This document shows positions 18,108 to 27,111 of a stretch of DNA of 64,000 nucleotides, one piece after another. This DNA comes from Parafrankia irregularis. GTDB taxonomy: Bacteria > Actinomycetota > Actinomycetes > Frankiales > Frankiaceae. The position numbers and the translations under genes are program-made. The stretch lies in NCBI RefSeq assembly GCF_001536285.1, contig NZ_FAOZ01000004.1, positions 62,001 to 126,000 on the forward strand, read 5' to 3'. Position 1 is the stretch's first letter. Each line of letters begins with the position of its first letter. The notes under the pieces are model-generated. The model was not told the origin of the DNA, ran no database searches, and saw only the letters and a program-made list of their open reading frames with translations.

Positions 18108-19556
18108 GTGCGATTCACCGAACTCACCGGCATCAGTGTCGGCGGCGCCGACGACTGGTTCGACCCGGTCCTCACGGAGGACACACCCCTATACGTCGAC
18201 CCCTTCCTCGTCTTCGAGGACACCTCGCCGATGTTCGTCGACGCCCATGAAGCCGTCGTCCGATTCTTCGCCACCTGTCGCGACCTGGTCCACCTCGACG
18301 ACGGACGCCGCGGGAGGTACTGGGACAAGGCGCTGCGCCTGCTGACCTTCCCGGAGCCGAAGGAGTTCGCGCTTGGTCTGTCCATGGGGTCACCGAACGG
18401 CTCCGGTACCGACGAGCACTTCGCCGAGCAGATGGCCGATGCCCTGGAAACAATTAGCCGTGCTGTCGAACGACGCGTCGCGTATGTAGAGATGTTTTCC
18501 CTGTTCGTACCCGGCTTGGGTGTCGACCGTATTAGCGACATCTTCTGTAACATTCTCAAATCCCGCTTCATATCATTCACGCAAGAGGTTTGCGAACGCC
18601 ACGGGATAGCTACCGAAACGATCAGTGTGCGGCATGCGTCGTGGAACTCCGAGGCAGCTCGGTGGTCCGACGCGCGACTCCAACTGCCGCGCAGCCCCGT
18701 TACCGGTGAAGCGGTCCTACTCACCCCGGACCGGTTCTTGCAAGACATCCCGCCGCGGATCACCGCCAGTGGCTTCTATCGATGGGCTGAGGCGAACCGT
18801 AACGCGGCACTACGCGACGACCTCAACTATGATCTCGCGACCGCGCTCAAGGAGGCCGAGCGCGCGGAACGAGGCCGAGACATCGCCAAACGACGGCCGG
18901 ACATTGCCTTCGACTACGTGGACGATGTCGCAGCGCAGGCAGACCTGACACCGTACGATGTGAGCAAGGACCCCGAACTCTTTGTGCGCTGGTATGAGGC
19001 TGCCCGTCATGGTAGGCACATCGAGACCGTCGATCCCGTTGACCAACCCGACCAATCAGATTTCCATGCCTGGCTTGGAACTTTGGTGGACCGTTTTACT
19101 CATGCTGTGGAACACAGCGACCTGTGGCGGGTCCTGTGGAACGACGATTTCACGAAACCACGCAAGGAGAAGATCGTCCAGGCCGTCGCCGGCCAGATGT
19201 GGGCCTTGCTCTGCGAGCGCGCCAACGTCGACATCAGTCGCGAGGCGAACATGGGCCGCGGGCCCGTCGACTTCAAGTTCTCTGCAGGATGGCGGCGTCG
19301 CGCATTGATTGAAGTCAAACTCATGTCGAACAGAAAGTTCCGTCAAGGCGCAGAGGCGCAGCTTCCCGAATACTTGAAGAGTGAACATATCTCATGCGCC
19401 TACTATGTCTGCGTCGGTTTTACTGACAGTGACCTTTCGGACGGTCGAAAGGCGTTAGTCCGTGAAGTCTGTAAAGCCTACGAGGCAAAATCTGGATGCA
19501 CCGTGACGCCGCGCTTCATTGACGCGCGCCCCAAGAAGTCGGCTTCCAATCTGTAA
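18108..19556 (+). CDS. PD-(D/E)XK nuclease-like protein of the ImmA/IrrE operon
   Basis: The 482-residue protein begins at a GTG closely preceded by AGGAG. The C-terminal 110 residues carry a restriction-endonuclease-like active site: GRGPVDF (Asp388), then ALIEVKL (Glu402-Val-Lys404), followed by QLPEYLKSE. This is the D...ExK arrangement of Mrr/VRR-like nucleases. The first ~370 residues are unfamiliar: they open with FTELTGISVGGADDWFDPVL and have mixed charged helices. Its tight linkage to an HTH-protease suggests a regulated nuclease, perhaps an abortive-infection or stress effector. The nuclease call is by motif; the system-level role is inferred. Confidence 0.75.
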   Translation: MRFTELTGISVGGADDWFDPVLTEDTPLYVDPFLVFEDTSPMFVDAHEAVVRFFATCRDLVHLDDGRRGRYWDKALRLLTFPEPKEFALGLSMGSPNGSGTDEHFAEQMADALETISRAVERRVAYVEMFSLFVPGLGVDRISDIFCNILKSRFISFTQEVCERHGIATETISVRHASWNSEAARWSDARLQLPRSPVTGEAVLLTPDRFLQDIPPRITASGFYRWAEANRNAALRDDLNYDLATALKEAERAERGRDIAKRRPDIAFDYVDDVAAQADLTPYDVSKDPELFVRWYEAARHGRHIETVDPVDQPDQSDFHAWLGTLVDRFTHAVEHSDLWRVLWNDDFTKPRKEKIVQAVAGQMWALLCERANVDISREANMGRGPVDFKFSAGWRRRALIEVKLMSNRKFRQGAEAQLPEYLKSEHISCAYYVCVGFTDSDLSDGRKALVREVCKAYEAKSGCTVTPRFIDARPKKSASNL

Positions 19557-19807
19557 CACTGTCCGTGCGTGGAGACCGGAAGAAATTCCTCTGTGATGTC
19601 CGCGGATTTGAATGCGGTTCGCCATACCCATACTGCCTAGTCGAATAGAATTGTGGGTCGGCGAAATCGGGTGGTTGGGACCTGGGTCGGAGCCATAACC
19701 ATGGAGTCAGTCACCGGCAGGGGTCGGGATCGCGTACCACTGGCTGGGCATCACAGGTTTGCAGTGTCGCACATGTACCAACCCAAGGCGCACGGGTAGG
19801 GCTCTGG

Positions 19808-22800
19808 CTAGACGAGGAGAGCTGTGAACTCCTCGGCGATCGCGGACACCGCACCGGGATCGACACGTACGAGTGTCGTCAGTGACTCGGACCAGTCGTC
19901 GTCACGCAGCAGGGTCACGAGGATTTTTCGCGCAACCGCCGGATCTGCCTGGTCTGCGACGTCGATTAGTGCCCGTACGCGCCTACTACTCCAGGTGATC
20001 GTACGGGCCATGGCCTCGGCCTGCCCATATTCACCGGTCCGCGCAAGTGCTGCGGCGACAGGGTGTAGGAACCGCTCCCGCTCGTCTGGGTCGATAATCG
20101 AACGTACGTCAGCGCCGGCAATGCTAACCAGCAAAGATGCTCGGACCTGGTCGCCGGCCTGAGCGAGCGCTCCAGCGACAGCGGCCAGCGCCCGTACCCG
20201 GATGTCGAATGGCTCGATGATTGAGCGAGCAATGGCCTCGGCCTGGCTGTAACCGCCGGTTCGGGCGAGTGCTTTGGCCGCCGCGATCTGGGCCAGAGAC
20301 TCCGGGCGGCCCGAGTGAGTGATCGAACGGGCGGTTATCGCGGCCTGGCCGGCCAGAGACGCAGCCCGCTCATATTCGCCTGATTGCGCAAGCGTTTCCG
20401 CCATTTCGGCCAGAGCTTCCATCCGTAGCGTTCGGTTGGGAATTGAGCGCGCGTGCTCCTCGGCCTCATCGGCCAAGGCTGCGGCCCGCTTGTGCTCCCC
20501 TGCTCGGGCCAGCGCCCCAGCCAACTTGGCCAGCATCCGGGACGCTACCAGCGGGAAGGTGATCGAACGGACGATAGCTTCGGCTCGGTCGTAGTCACCG
20601 GCCTGGGTCAGCGCCACGGCGACAGCGGTCAGTGCCCATTCCTTCGGGTAGTCGTCCGTAACTTCCGAATAGGGAATCGAATGGGCGATCGTCTCGGCCT
20701 TGTCGTACTCACCGATGTCGGCTAGAACCGTTGTCACCATGAACAGCGCACGTGCCCGCGATGTCGTACCGCCGATCTGACGAGCTATGGGCTCGGCCAG
20801 ATCGGCAAGGGCCCTGGCTGTACTGTGGTCACCTGTTTGGGCCGCCGCTCTGGCGACGGCGGCTAGTGTCCTCGCTTGCACGTCGTAGTCCGGTGCCGAC
20901 CGGGCGACCTCCTCAGCCAGCCTGGCGAGTGACGACGCTTCGGCGACCTGGTCATTGTGGATTAGCATCCGAGCGATCTCGACAAGTGCTTGTGCCCTCA
21001 CGGCCGGATGAGTGATGGTATCGGCGGTCGCCTGCGCCGTGGCGAACTCGCCGGCGTGGGCGGCCGCCATTGCAACATCACCGAGCGCCTGCGCACAAAG
21101 ATCCTTGTAGATGACAGAGCGGGCGATCGCTGTGGCTCGGTCGTAGTCGCCGGCTTGGGCGACTCCTTCTGCGACCTCACCTAGAGCCCGCGACCGCATA
21201 TCTTCGTCATCGGAGATCGAACGGGCGATGTTTTCGGCCCTGTCATAGTCCCCGAGATGGGCAATTGCTCCTATTATCTTGACCCTGGCCCAAGTGATCA
21301 AGAGAGGATCTCCGAGCCCGCCGATCTTTCTGGCTATTTCAACCAGAGACGATGCCCGCTCGTGCTCGCCATTTCGAGCCAGCACGCGAGCGACTTCTAT
21401 AATTTCCTGGATCTTTTCGAACGGCTCGGGGATCGAATGAGTCGCCTCTTCGGCCAGGTTTGCTACCGATGATGCCCGCTGCTGCTGTCCGGTTTGTGCG
21501 AGCGCGCGAGCGACGCCTGCCAGTGCCTTCGCTTTCTCGAATGGCTTCGCTATCTTTCCGGCGATGCTCTCGGCCCTGTCGTAGTCGCCGGCCTTAGCTA
21601 GAGCCTCGACCACGTCTGCCCTCGCCAACGAGGTGGGATCCCAGGTAAGGGAATCAGCGAGAGTCTCGGCGCGCTCGTAGTCTCCAGTGCTGGTCAGCGC
21701 TCCAAGTAAGCCTGCTAGTGCCTCTATCCGCTTCGGGTTCGTCCGGGCGAGTGCTTCGGCCCGGGTGGGTTGACCGAGCATGGTCAATACGGCTGGCAGC
21801 TGTGGCGGAATATGGGAATTATTGTCGACGAGAGAATAGCGGTGTACCGCCAGCCGCCCCAAATCTTTCAGGTCCGGGTCAGGCAGGTCAAAGAGTGCGT
21901 CCTGCGCTGCCGTGATTTCTGTCAGGGCGGCGGTGTCGCCACCGGTGATATCGCGCATTCTGTCGTGGCGGGCGCGAGATGTTCCGCAGGCCACGATTCG
22001 AGGGACATCACGCGTAGCGGTCAGCATCCTGAAATAGCCGTGTTGCAGGTATTCGGGTGTCTCGGGAGGCCAGCCCCGCTGGCCGTAGCTATCGGCCCAT
22101 GCGTGTAGGCGCTGCCGGTAACCCTCAAGCCGCCTGTCGCCGAACTCCTCGATCGCAGTGTCCTGCAGTTCTTCATGACCGAGAATGTAGACGTTCGAGC
22201 TTACGTTGGCCCAGCGACCAGCGCGGGTGGTGAAGCTACGTCCCGCAACGGTGCCCAGGTGTCTAATGACCTGTCGGGCTGTCCGCCCCGACAATTCCGC
22301 CAGATCTTCCGCGCTTAGGCCTCCGAGGGCAGCAGTAAGCAAGCCGAGTAGATCCTGTTCGTACGGGCTGCCCTCTAGCAGGCGGTCGAGCTCGCGCTCC
22401 ATATCAGCGCGGACCACCTGCGCCGCGCCCGCAACAGCCAGCGGGCGCTGAACGTGAGGGTCGCGTAGTGGGTGCTCATCCGGCACATCGGAAGGGATCG
22501 GCGGATTGGGGCGACCGGATACCACGAGGCGCATTCCGGCGGGCGGGCGAGCAGGCAGGAGCGCGGCGATGCTGTGCCCCTGTGGACCGGTCGCGCCACG
22601 GTCCTCGTCTAGGCCGTCGACTACCAGCACTAGCCGCTCGCCGCGCTGTTGACATATCTCGGCGGCCTCGGCAAGCATTCTAAAGAGATGCGCATCGCGA
22701 GTCGCTTCGGAAAGGTATTTCGGTATCGGTTCAAGCAGTAGATTGGCCAGTTGTTCCATCACAACGTCGGCGAACGCGACCCGGTCGTTCTGGCTCGCGA

Positions 22801-23380
22801 ACCGCGCTGTTACGAAGAACGAAACCACCCTTACCCCGGGCGGGGGGTGCAGTACAAACCACGCCAGCAGCGCCGACTTCCCCGACCAGGCCGGCGCCCG
22901 CCAGTACATGTAGACCTCGGGCGATTCCTTCAGGATACAGAACTCCCGTATCTCCTCCAGCTCCGCATCTCTACCGACCAGGCGCGGCGGAGCGATTCGT
23001 GCTACCTGCTCGCGGTAGCCCGATCGAGCCACCGATCTGACAGTAGCATCGCGATCGACGGAGGTGCCGCCTCTATTCCCGTGGCCGCCGCTCCCGCTCG
23101 GGTTCGCGTCAGGCGATGCCCGAGTGCTCTGTTTATTAAGTCTGAGAGCTTCCTGGTGAATTTTCAGCAATTCTGCCCGGTCGAGCTTTAGGGCATCCGC
23201 AAGAAGGTTAATTGTTCTCTCTGAGGGGATATTTGCGGATTTCTCGTTGAGTGCATTGCTAACGGTCACATGACTGAGTCCAGTGCGCCGCTCAAGGTTC
23301 TCCATTGTCCACCGACGCCTGTGCAACTCCCCGCGCAAAATTGACTTGAGGCTCCTCAAGGCCGACGACGGCTCCCCCAT
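19808..23380 (-). CDS. HTH-STAND ATPase with ~16 TPR-like repeats
   Basis: The 1190-residue protein has three parts. Residues ~15-75 form an XRE helix-turn-helix (MENLERRTGLSHVTVSNALN). Residues ~130-400 form a NACHT/AAA-type module with Walker A APAWSGKSA (162-170) and Walker B LVLVVDGLDED (250-260). From about residue 540 to the end are some 16 degenerate repeats of the form LAQAGDYDRAEAIARSI, spaced 35-45 residues, as in TPR sensors. STAND proteins use such repeats to sense a ligand and then oligomerise. AGGAGG six bases before the ATG makes the start secure. It faces a small membrane-protein gene across 112 bp. It could be an antiphage sensor or a transcriptional switch; no nuclease or TIR effector domain is fused. 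Confidence 0.88.
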   Translation of the reverse strand: MGEPSSALRSLKSILRGELHRRRWTMENLERRTGLSHVTVSNALNEKSANIPSERTINLLADALKLDRAELLKIHQEALRLNKQSTRASPDANPSGSGGHGNRGGTSVDRDATVRSVARSGYREQVARIAPPRLVGRDAELEEIREFCILKESPEVYMYWRAPAWSGKSALLAWFVLHPPPGVRVVSFFVTARFASQNDRVAFADVVMEQLANLLLEPIPKYLSEATRDAHLFRMLAEAAEICQQRGERLVLVVDGLDEDRGATGPQGHSIAALLPARPPAGMRLVVSGRPNPPIPSDVPDEHPLRDPHVQRPLAVAGAAQVVRADMERELDRLLEGSPYEQDLLGLLTAALGGLSAEDLAELSGRTARQVIRHLGTVAGRSFTTRAGRWANVSSNVYILGHEELQDTAIEEFGDRRLEGYRQRLHAWADSYGQRGWPPETPEYLQHGYFRMLTATRDVPRIVACGTSRARHDRMRDITGGDTAALTEITAAQDALFDLPDPDLKDLGRLAVHRYSLVDNNSHIPPQLPAVLTMLGQPTRAEALARTNPKRIEALAGLLGALTSTGDYERAETLADSLTWDPTSLARADVVEALAKAGDYDRAESIAGKIAKPFEKAKALAGVARALAQTGQQQRASSVANLAEEATHSIPEPFEKIQEIIEVARVLARNGEHERASSLVEIARKIGGLGDPLLITWARVKIIGAIAHLGDYDRAENIARSISDDEDMRSRALGEVAEGVAQAGDYDRATAIARSVIYKDLCAQALGDVAMAAAHAGEFATAQATADTITHPAVRAQALVEIARMLIHNDQVAEASSLARLAEEVARSAPDYDVQARTLAAVARAAAQTGDHSTARALADLAEPIARQIGGTTSRARALFMVTTVLADIGEYDKAETIAHSIPYSEVTDDYPKEWALTAVAVALTQAGDYDRAEAIVRSITFPLVASRMLAKLAGALARAGEHKRAAALADEAEEHARSIPNRTLRMEALAEMAETLAQSGEYERAASLAGQAAITARSITHSGRPESLAQIAAAKALARTGGYSQAEAIARSIIEPFDIRVRALAAVAGALAQAGDQVRASLLVSIAGADVRSIIDPDERERFLHPVAAALARTGEYGQAEAMARTITWSSRRVRALIDVADQADPAVARKILVTLLRDDDWSESLTTLVRVDPGAVSAIAEEFTALLV

Positions 23381-23492
23381 GGACTACCTCCTGTTGGCGC
23401 GCCGAGTTCGTTCAGACTCGTCTGTACATACGAAGTTGAACATCCGCACGGCGATTGTAGCGGGACCATCCCACTGCAACTCGGAGAGTCCG

Positions 23493-23690
23493 ATGACCAC
23501 CCATTTGCTGCTAGCGCTCGTCCTTGCTATCGAGGTACTTGTTTCGATCTTGATCGCGATGATCGCTGCCCTTTTGGTGCGCCGGGACGGAGCCTCGGTT
23601 GCGACGGCTGTGGAGCGGAGCGCAACTGCCTTCGGCGGGGCGTTCACTCTGATGCTTGCGGTCACCGCACTTTGGCTCCAGGGTACGTGA
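23493..23690 (+). CDS. small two-helix membrane protein
   Basis: An ATG with CGGAGAG upstream opens a 65-residue protein. It has one strongly hydrophobic helix at residues ~4-28 (LLLALVLAIEVLVSILIAMI) and a second at ~46-62 (AFGGAFTLMLAVTALWL), joined by a short charged loop (RRDGAS). No family is recognised. It is divergent from the STAND gene. Small membrane proteins paired with sensor ATPases are known as effectors in some defence systems, so a functional pairing is possible; that is inference. Confidence 0.65.
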   Translation: MTTHLLLALVLAIEVLVSILIAMIAALLVRRDGASVATAVERSATAFGGAFTLMLAVTALWLQGT

Positions 23691-23762
23691 CCGGCTTGGT
23701 AACCTGCTCGGAGTGGCCACACCCAGGTGTGGCTATACCAGCCGAAAGTACGACCGGGCAGG

Positions 23763-24216
23763 TCAGTTTGCGAGGTCGGGCCGACGGATGTTGAGGTAGG
23801 TGAGGCGGCCAGGCTCGGTGATCGGTTCGACCGCGCAGCCCTTCGCCAGCCGTCCGAGCGTGTGCGCCAGGAACACTGACGCCGTGTACTGGCTGGGTGC
23901 CAGCTCCCGATGTCCGTAGTGCGTCACAGGCGCGCGAGGTCCTGCGACGTGCGTACGCCCGTTCCACCAGGCCGTACTCGACCCACTGGCCCCGGTGCTC
24001 GGTGAGCGCGGCGGGCAGTTCGACATCCAGGCCGAACTCGTCCGCCAACCCGCTCAACCCGGGCTGCCCGGGGGCCTGTGGGGCGGCGGCCAGCCAGCGG
24101 TGCGGACCCGGCTGGGGATGCCCGCCCACCTCGCAGACGAACAGCCACGAGCCGTCATCCATCCGCGCGGGCCGGACGAACTCGTCCGAGTGGAAGGGGC
24201 ATACCTGCGCATCCAT
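23763..24216 (-). pseudogene. frameshifted copy of the gene at 34364-34909
   Basis: The first part encodes MDAQVCPFHSDEF and continues nearly identically to the gene at 34364-34909 as far as VERAYARRR. Here a 7-bp repeat unit (in CCTGCGGCCTGCG) and one further base are missing, shifting the frame. The rest of the homology (VTHYGHRELAPSQYT, FLAHTLGRLAKG) appears in another frame. Beyond about 23836 the two copies diverge and the end is unrelated. It is therefore a broken duplicate; the intact paralogue remains downstream in the window. Confidence 0.85.
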
Positions 24217-24672
24217 GCCACATAGCCTCTCAGCAGCCACGGCCACGCCGTGGCGGGAGCGGGGTCCACCGGGTCGTGGAGGGGCACGGCCGGTGGATCT
24301 GTGAAACACGAATACCCGGCGTCTGTCACCCGATTGTGTTCTCGCTGCCTGCGGATGCCCGAATCGCGATCGTGATCCCGTTGCCGGCCGCGGGGTCGAT
24401 GGCGCAGTGCAGTCCGAGATCGGTGACACGGCCGTCGCGGGCGTTCCATTCACGGGCGCCGTCGTCGCGGCCGAGGACCGCGCCCAGCGCGTCGATCGTT
24501 GCCTTCCACAGGTTCGGCCACGCCCGGCGAGGCCCGACGACGAACGCCAGTTGCAACGCGACACCGCCACCGGGCAACGGCTCCGCCGCGGCGACCTGGT
24601 CACGGATCTGTTCCTTGTAGGCGGTCGTGCTCGCCGATGCTGTTGTGCGCACCTCGAACACGCAGACCCCAC
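23836..24672. repeat. segmental duplication, copy A
   Basis: About 840 bp here are roughly 90% identical by eye to 34519-35365, in the same orientation. The segment spans most of one small gene, the intergenic region with GTGAAACACGAATACCCGGC, and the 3' half of a second gene. Gene 1 is broken here and gene 2 intact; in copy B the reverse is true. Confidence 0.9.
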
Positions 24673-25045
24673 CCGGGTCCTCGGCCGGTACCGCAGTGGT
24701 GACCTCGACCGACGAGGTCGCCGCATGACGCTTGGTCGCCCACACACTGACGAAATCCCGCCCCGTTCGCGCGATCAGTTTCGGCACGAGCGGAAACAGG
24801 TAGTTGTCGAGATCATGCGCCGTGTGCAGCGGCGCATCGCCCGCCAACCCGATGTCGAGCCGTAATGCCAGCGGACCCGGTGTCGCACGGATCGGATCGG
24901 TGACGGCTCCGTGGACGTCGCCGATGAAGGCGGCTGACCGCACCTGGCCGGGGGAGTTCGCCCTGTCCCAGCTCGCGAGCGCAGGCTCGACACCCAGCAC
25001 GACGCCTTCACCCGGCGGCTGCGCGTAGAAGACAGGAGTAGTCAC
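24326..25045 (-). CDS. unknown protein with a RusA-like DLDN motif
   Basis: The intact 239-residue protein starts at a GTG. It contains AHDLDNYLFPLVPKL followed by ATKRHA, which resembles the DxDN and Lys motif of RusA-type Holliday-junction resolvases, but the rest is not clearly RusA, so I hold this as a weak similarity. Other notable phrases are RRAWPNLWKATIDALGAVLG and EWNARDGRVTDLGLH. Its 3' half is duplicated at 35019-35365, where the 5' part is lost. It lies upstream of, and in line with, the frameshifted gene at 23763-24216. Confidence 0.6.
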   Translation of the reverse strand: MTTPVFYAQPPGEGVVLGVEPALASWDRANSPGQVRSAAFIGDVHGAVTDPIRATPGPLALRLDIGLAGDAPLHTAHDLDNYLFPLVPKLIARTGRDFVSVWATKRHAATSSVEVTTAVPAEDPGGVCVFEVRTTASASTTAYKEQIRDQVAAAEPLPGGGVALQLAFVVGPRRAWPNLWKATIDALGAVLGRDDGAREWNARDGRVTDLGLHCAIDPAAGNGITIAIRASAGSENTIG

Positions 25046-25301
25046 ACGCGGAACGTATCCCCCAGTACCGACAGTTCTGTCGGGCGAGCCCTGAAGCCTC
25101 CGGGATGCGGAGTTCTTCCCTGATGGGGCTTCACGCGGGTTGACCGGGCTACATCCTGAGGGGCTCGGCGATCGAGATCCAGCCCACCCGGTGCCCCAGA
25201 CATCGGCGCGCCGTGGGCCCGTACGTCAGGCCGCGGGCCAGGGACACGCCCGGCGACCCGGCCATACCGGTCATCCGGCAGCCGCAGCCGATGGGTGGGC
25301 T

Positions 25302-25426
25302 GTGGACGTACGACGGCGTCGCCGTGCGTTTCCGCTGGTAGGCGGCCTGTTCGTGCGGTCGGGGATGGAGATCGTGGGGCCGGGGATGGTGGGGTGGCGG
25401 TTCGGGTTGTGCCCGGTTCTGTCCAC
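25302..25426. repeat. 125-bp GTGGAC/GTCCAC element, copy R1
   Basis: This is exactly 125 bp from GTGGAC to GTCCAC. Internal hairpins are ACGGC-GTC-GCCGT (25313-25325), CCGC-TGGTAG-GCGG (25332-25345) and CGGG-TTGTG-CCCG. Similarity to copies R2 and R5 continues upstream for about 40 bp (GGTCATCCGGCAGCCGCAG). A terminator-like hairpin follows 19 bp downstream. Confidence 0.85.
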
Positions 25427-25445
25427 CATAAGTAGCAGGCAGAGT

Positions 25446-25474
25446 AAAGCCCGCCAAAGATCTTGGCGGGCTTT
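25446..25474. terminator. terminator-like hairpin attached to R1
   Basis: AAAGCCCGCCAA-AGATC-TTGGCGGGCTTT has A/T-flanked GC arms and could terminate transcription in either direction. It is followed by the short direct repeat GGTCTCAGTCTTGGTCTC. The same block follows R3 and R4. Read leftward, it would lie just after a gene ending in the codons for DQD-stop. Confidence 0.75.
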
Positions 25475-25631
25475 GTGGTCTCAGTCTTGGTCTCAGACAC
25501 CCCTCGCCACCCGTTAGGTGGCAGCGCGGCTGCCGGCGGGTCGTCCTCCTCGCTGGCCTCGTTCGGCGTCTGCGAGAGCAGTCCGCCGACTAGGCTAGGT
25601 CCGCTCTGCCGGTTCGAACCTCGTTGGGCAC

Positions 25632-26414
25632 ATGCTGGAGAGCAGCTGTTCGGAACAGAGGGCTATCGATCGGGCCACGAGCGCCGCCGAGGGTGCGGAC
25701 TGGCCCCGGCAGCTCGCTCAACGGCTACCGGGTAGCGTCTCCTTGGTGGATGTCCACCTCATCAACGACATACCCGACGGCCTGACCCGGCGAGCTCGAA
25801 CGTTTGTAGCCACGCATGGCATCAGGATCGACGTTCGGCCCGTTGAGAGGAACAGGCAGTGGTGGCTTGAGCGAGACATTCCCGCAGTAGTGATCGACCG
25901 GATGGCTGCCTATCAGAAGCGATGGGGCGGTCTGGTTCTGCCACCCGCATTGCAGTACGACGGTGGCCCCAAGTACCTCGATCCGGACTCGCCCGAATCG
26001 GATTCCGCGGGTTGGTGGTTTGAAGCCGGGATGCAGCGGACCGCAGTCCCATACTCGTTCATGATTAGTCCGTCTGGTGAGTTTGGCATTCAAGCAGGCA
26101 GATGGGCGCCTCTCCATGCGACCGTCGAGGGCTGGGTGGAATCGCTCGCACTCGCGCATCACGTGTCCATGTGCGCAAAACAGGTCACCAGGCTCGTCGG
26201 CGATGACGTCAATGGCATCGAGCTGGACGGCTACGAGCCGGTGCGCGAGGTGATGGGCCTGGCGGACACCTGGTGGAGGGGGAGCGACTCGCTGGTGGCG
26301 CTCTATACAGGGGAGGCCATGTCACTCGAGTTTCCCAAGGGTCGTATCGCATTGATCTACTCCGGCCTTGATGAGTGGGGACTGCGAGGAGGCGTCGAGG
26401 TAGGCGATGGCTGA
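25632..26414 (+). CDS. hypothetical protein
   Basis: The 260-residue protein is acidic and rich in Trp (RNRQWWLERD, AGWWFEAG, ADTWWRGSDS). It has no signal peptide or membrane helix. I do not recognise a family. The start is the first ATG of the frame and has no strong ribosome site. It is isolated between two copies of the 125-bp repeat and upstream of a tRNA remnant, so it is probably cargo of an integrative element. Confidence 0.6.
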   Translation: MLESSCSEQRAIDRATSAAEGADWPRQLAQRLPGSVSLVDVHLINDIPDGLTRRARTFVATHGIRIDVRPVERNRQWWLERDIPAVVIDRMAAYQKRWGGLVLPPALQYDGGPKYLDPDSPESDSAGWWFEAGMQRTAVPYSFMISPSGEFGIQAGRWAPLHATVEGWVESLALAHHVSMCAKQVTRLVGDDVNGIELDGYEPVREVMGLADTWWRGSDSLVALYTGEAMSLEFPKGRIALIYSGLDEWGLRGGVEVGDG

Positions 26415-26610
26415 ACTCTTCGAGGATCGAGTGCAAGTTCTGAGTGCTGTCGTGGACCAGGTTTGTCGAGCAAGCGATCTCTCCTGCAAAGACGGCTCCC
26501 CGGCTCGGGGATCTGACGGCAATGGGCGTGGACGCTGGTGAACGGGCATGGATGACCGGGCCGGGAGACACAGACCCAGGGACGACGGTGGAAAAGACGG
26601 AAGTAGCGGC

Positions 26611-26655
26611 CATTTGAAAAGAAAAGGTCGGCGGTTCGACCCGCCCCTGCCCACC
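26611..26655 (+). other. 3' half of a tRNA-Phe-like sequence (attachment-site remnant)
   Basis: The segment CATTTGAAAAG...AAGGTCGGCGGTTCGAC...CCGCCCCTGCCCACC follows the 3' half of an actinobacterial tRNA-Phe (GAA) from anticodon loop to discriminator. One C is missing in the T arm and the stem partners are degenerate. There is no 5' half. Integrative elements that use a tRNA gene leave such 3' fragments at the far attachment site. The family assignment is from memory of tRNA-Phe sequences. Confidence 0.5.
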
Positions 26656-26670
26656 GTCATATACAGGCAA

Positions 26671-26863
26671 GAATGAGTGACATGACCAGCCCGGGTCTCG
26701 GTCGTGAGTCGATGACGAGCCTGCTCCAGGAGCTCAACGACGAACCCGCCCGATCGATGTGAAGGTCCAGTTCCTCCTCGAAGAGATCGTCGAGTCGCTC
26801 CATGACGAAAACGGCGACAACGGCGGCGACGGCGGCAACGACAACGGCGGAGCTTCTGCCTGA
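26671..26863 (+). pseudogene. possible small acidic peptide gene split by a frameshift
   Basis: An ATG at about 26671 opens 29 codons (MSDMTSPGLGRES...) ending in TGA at 26759-26761. A second frame overlapping that stop continues PIDVKVQFLLEEIVESLHDE and a Gly/Asn/Asp-rich tail, ending at 26863. Joined by one base shift they would make a peptide of about 63 residues. It could be a decayed small gene or two unrelated frames; no family is recognised. Confidence 0.3.
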
Positions 26864-26957
26864 ACTGGCCTAGGCGTAGGACGCCCGTGCCACCGCGTCG
26901 TGCGCTCAGCGCCCCGCCGCGACGGGTTATCCAGCAGCAGTAGTTGACACGTCGGCC

Positions 26958-27082
26958 GTGGACGTTCGACGGCTTCGCCGCGCGTTTCCACTGGTAGATG
27001 GCCTGTTTGTGTCATCGGGGATCGTGATCGCATGGTCGGGGATGGTGGGGTGGCGGTTCGGGTTGTGCCCGGTTCTGTCCAC
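26958..27082. repeat. 125-bp GTGGAC/GTCCAC element, copy R2
   Basis: This copy is again exactly 125 bp. Hairpin 1 is CGGC-TTC-GCCG. In hairpin 2 the pair G-C of R1 is replaced by A-T (CCA...TGG), a compensatory change. The downstream terminator-like block present after R1, R3 and R4 is absent. Confidence 0.85.
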
Positions 27083-27111
27083 GCGATCGGCCTTCCTCTG
27101 TTCGGTGGTCT

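Noticed and set aside
25302-25426. Coding interpretation of the 125-bp repeat (forward frame FPLVGGLFVRSGMEIVGPG)
   Set aside because: Substitutions among copies fall at all codon positions, start codons are inconsistent, and R4 breaks the frame; structure explains the pattern better.
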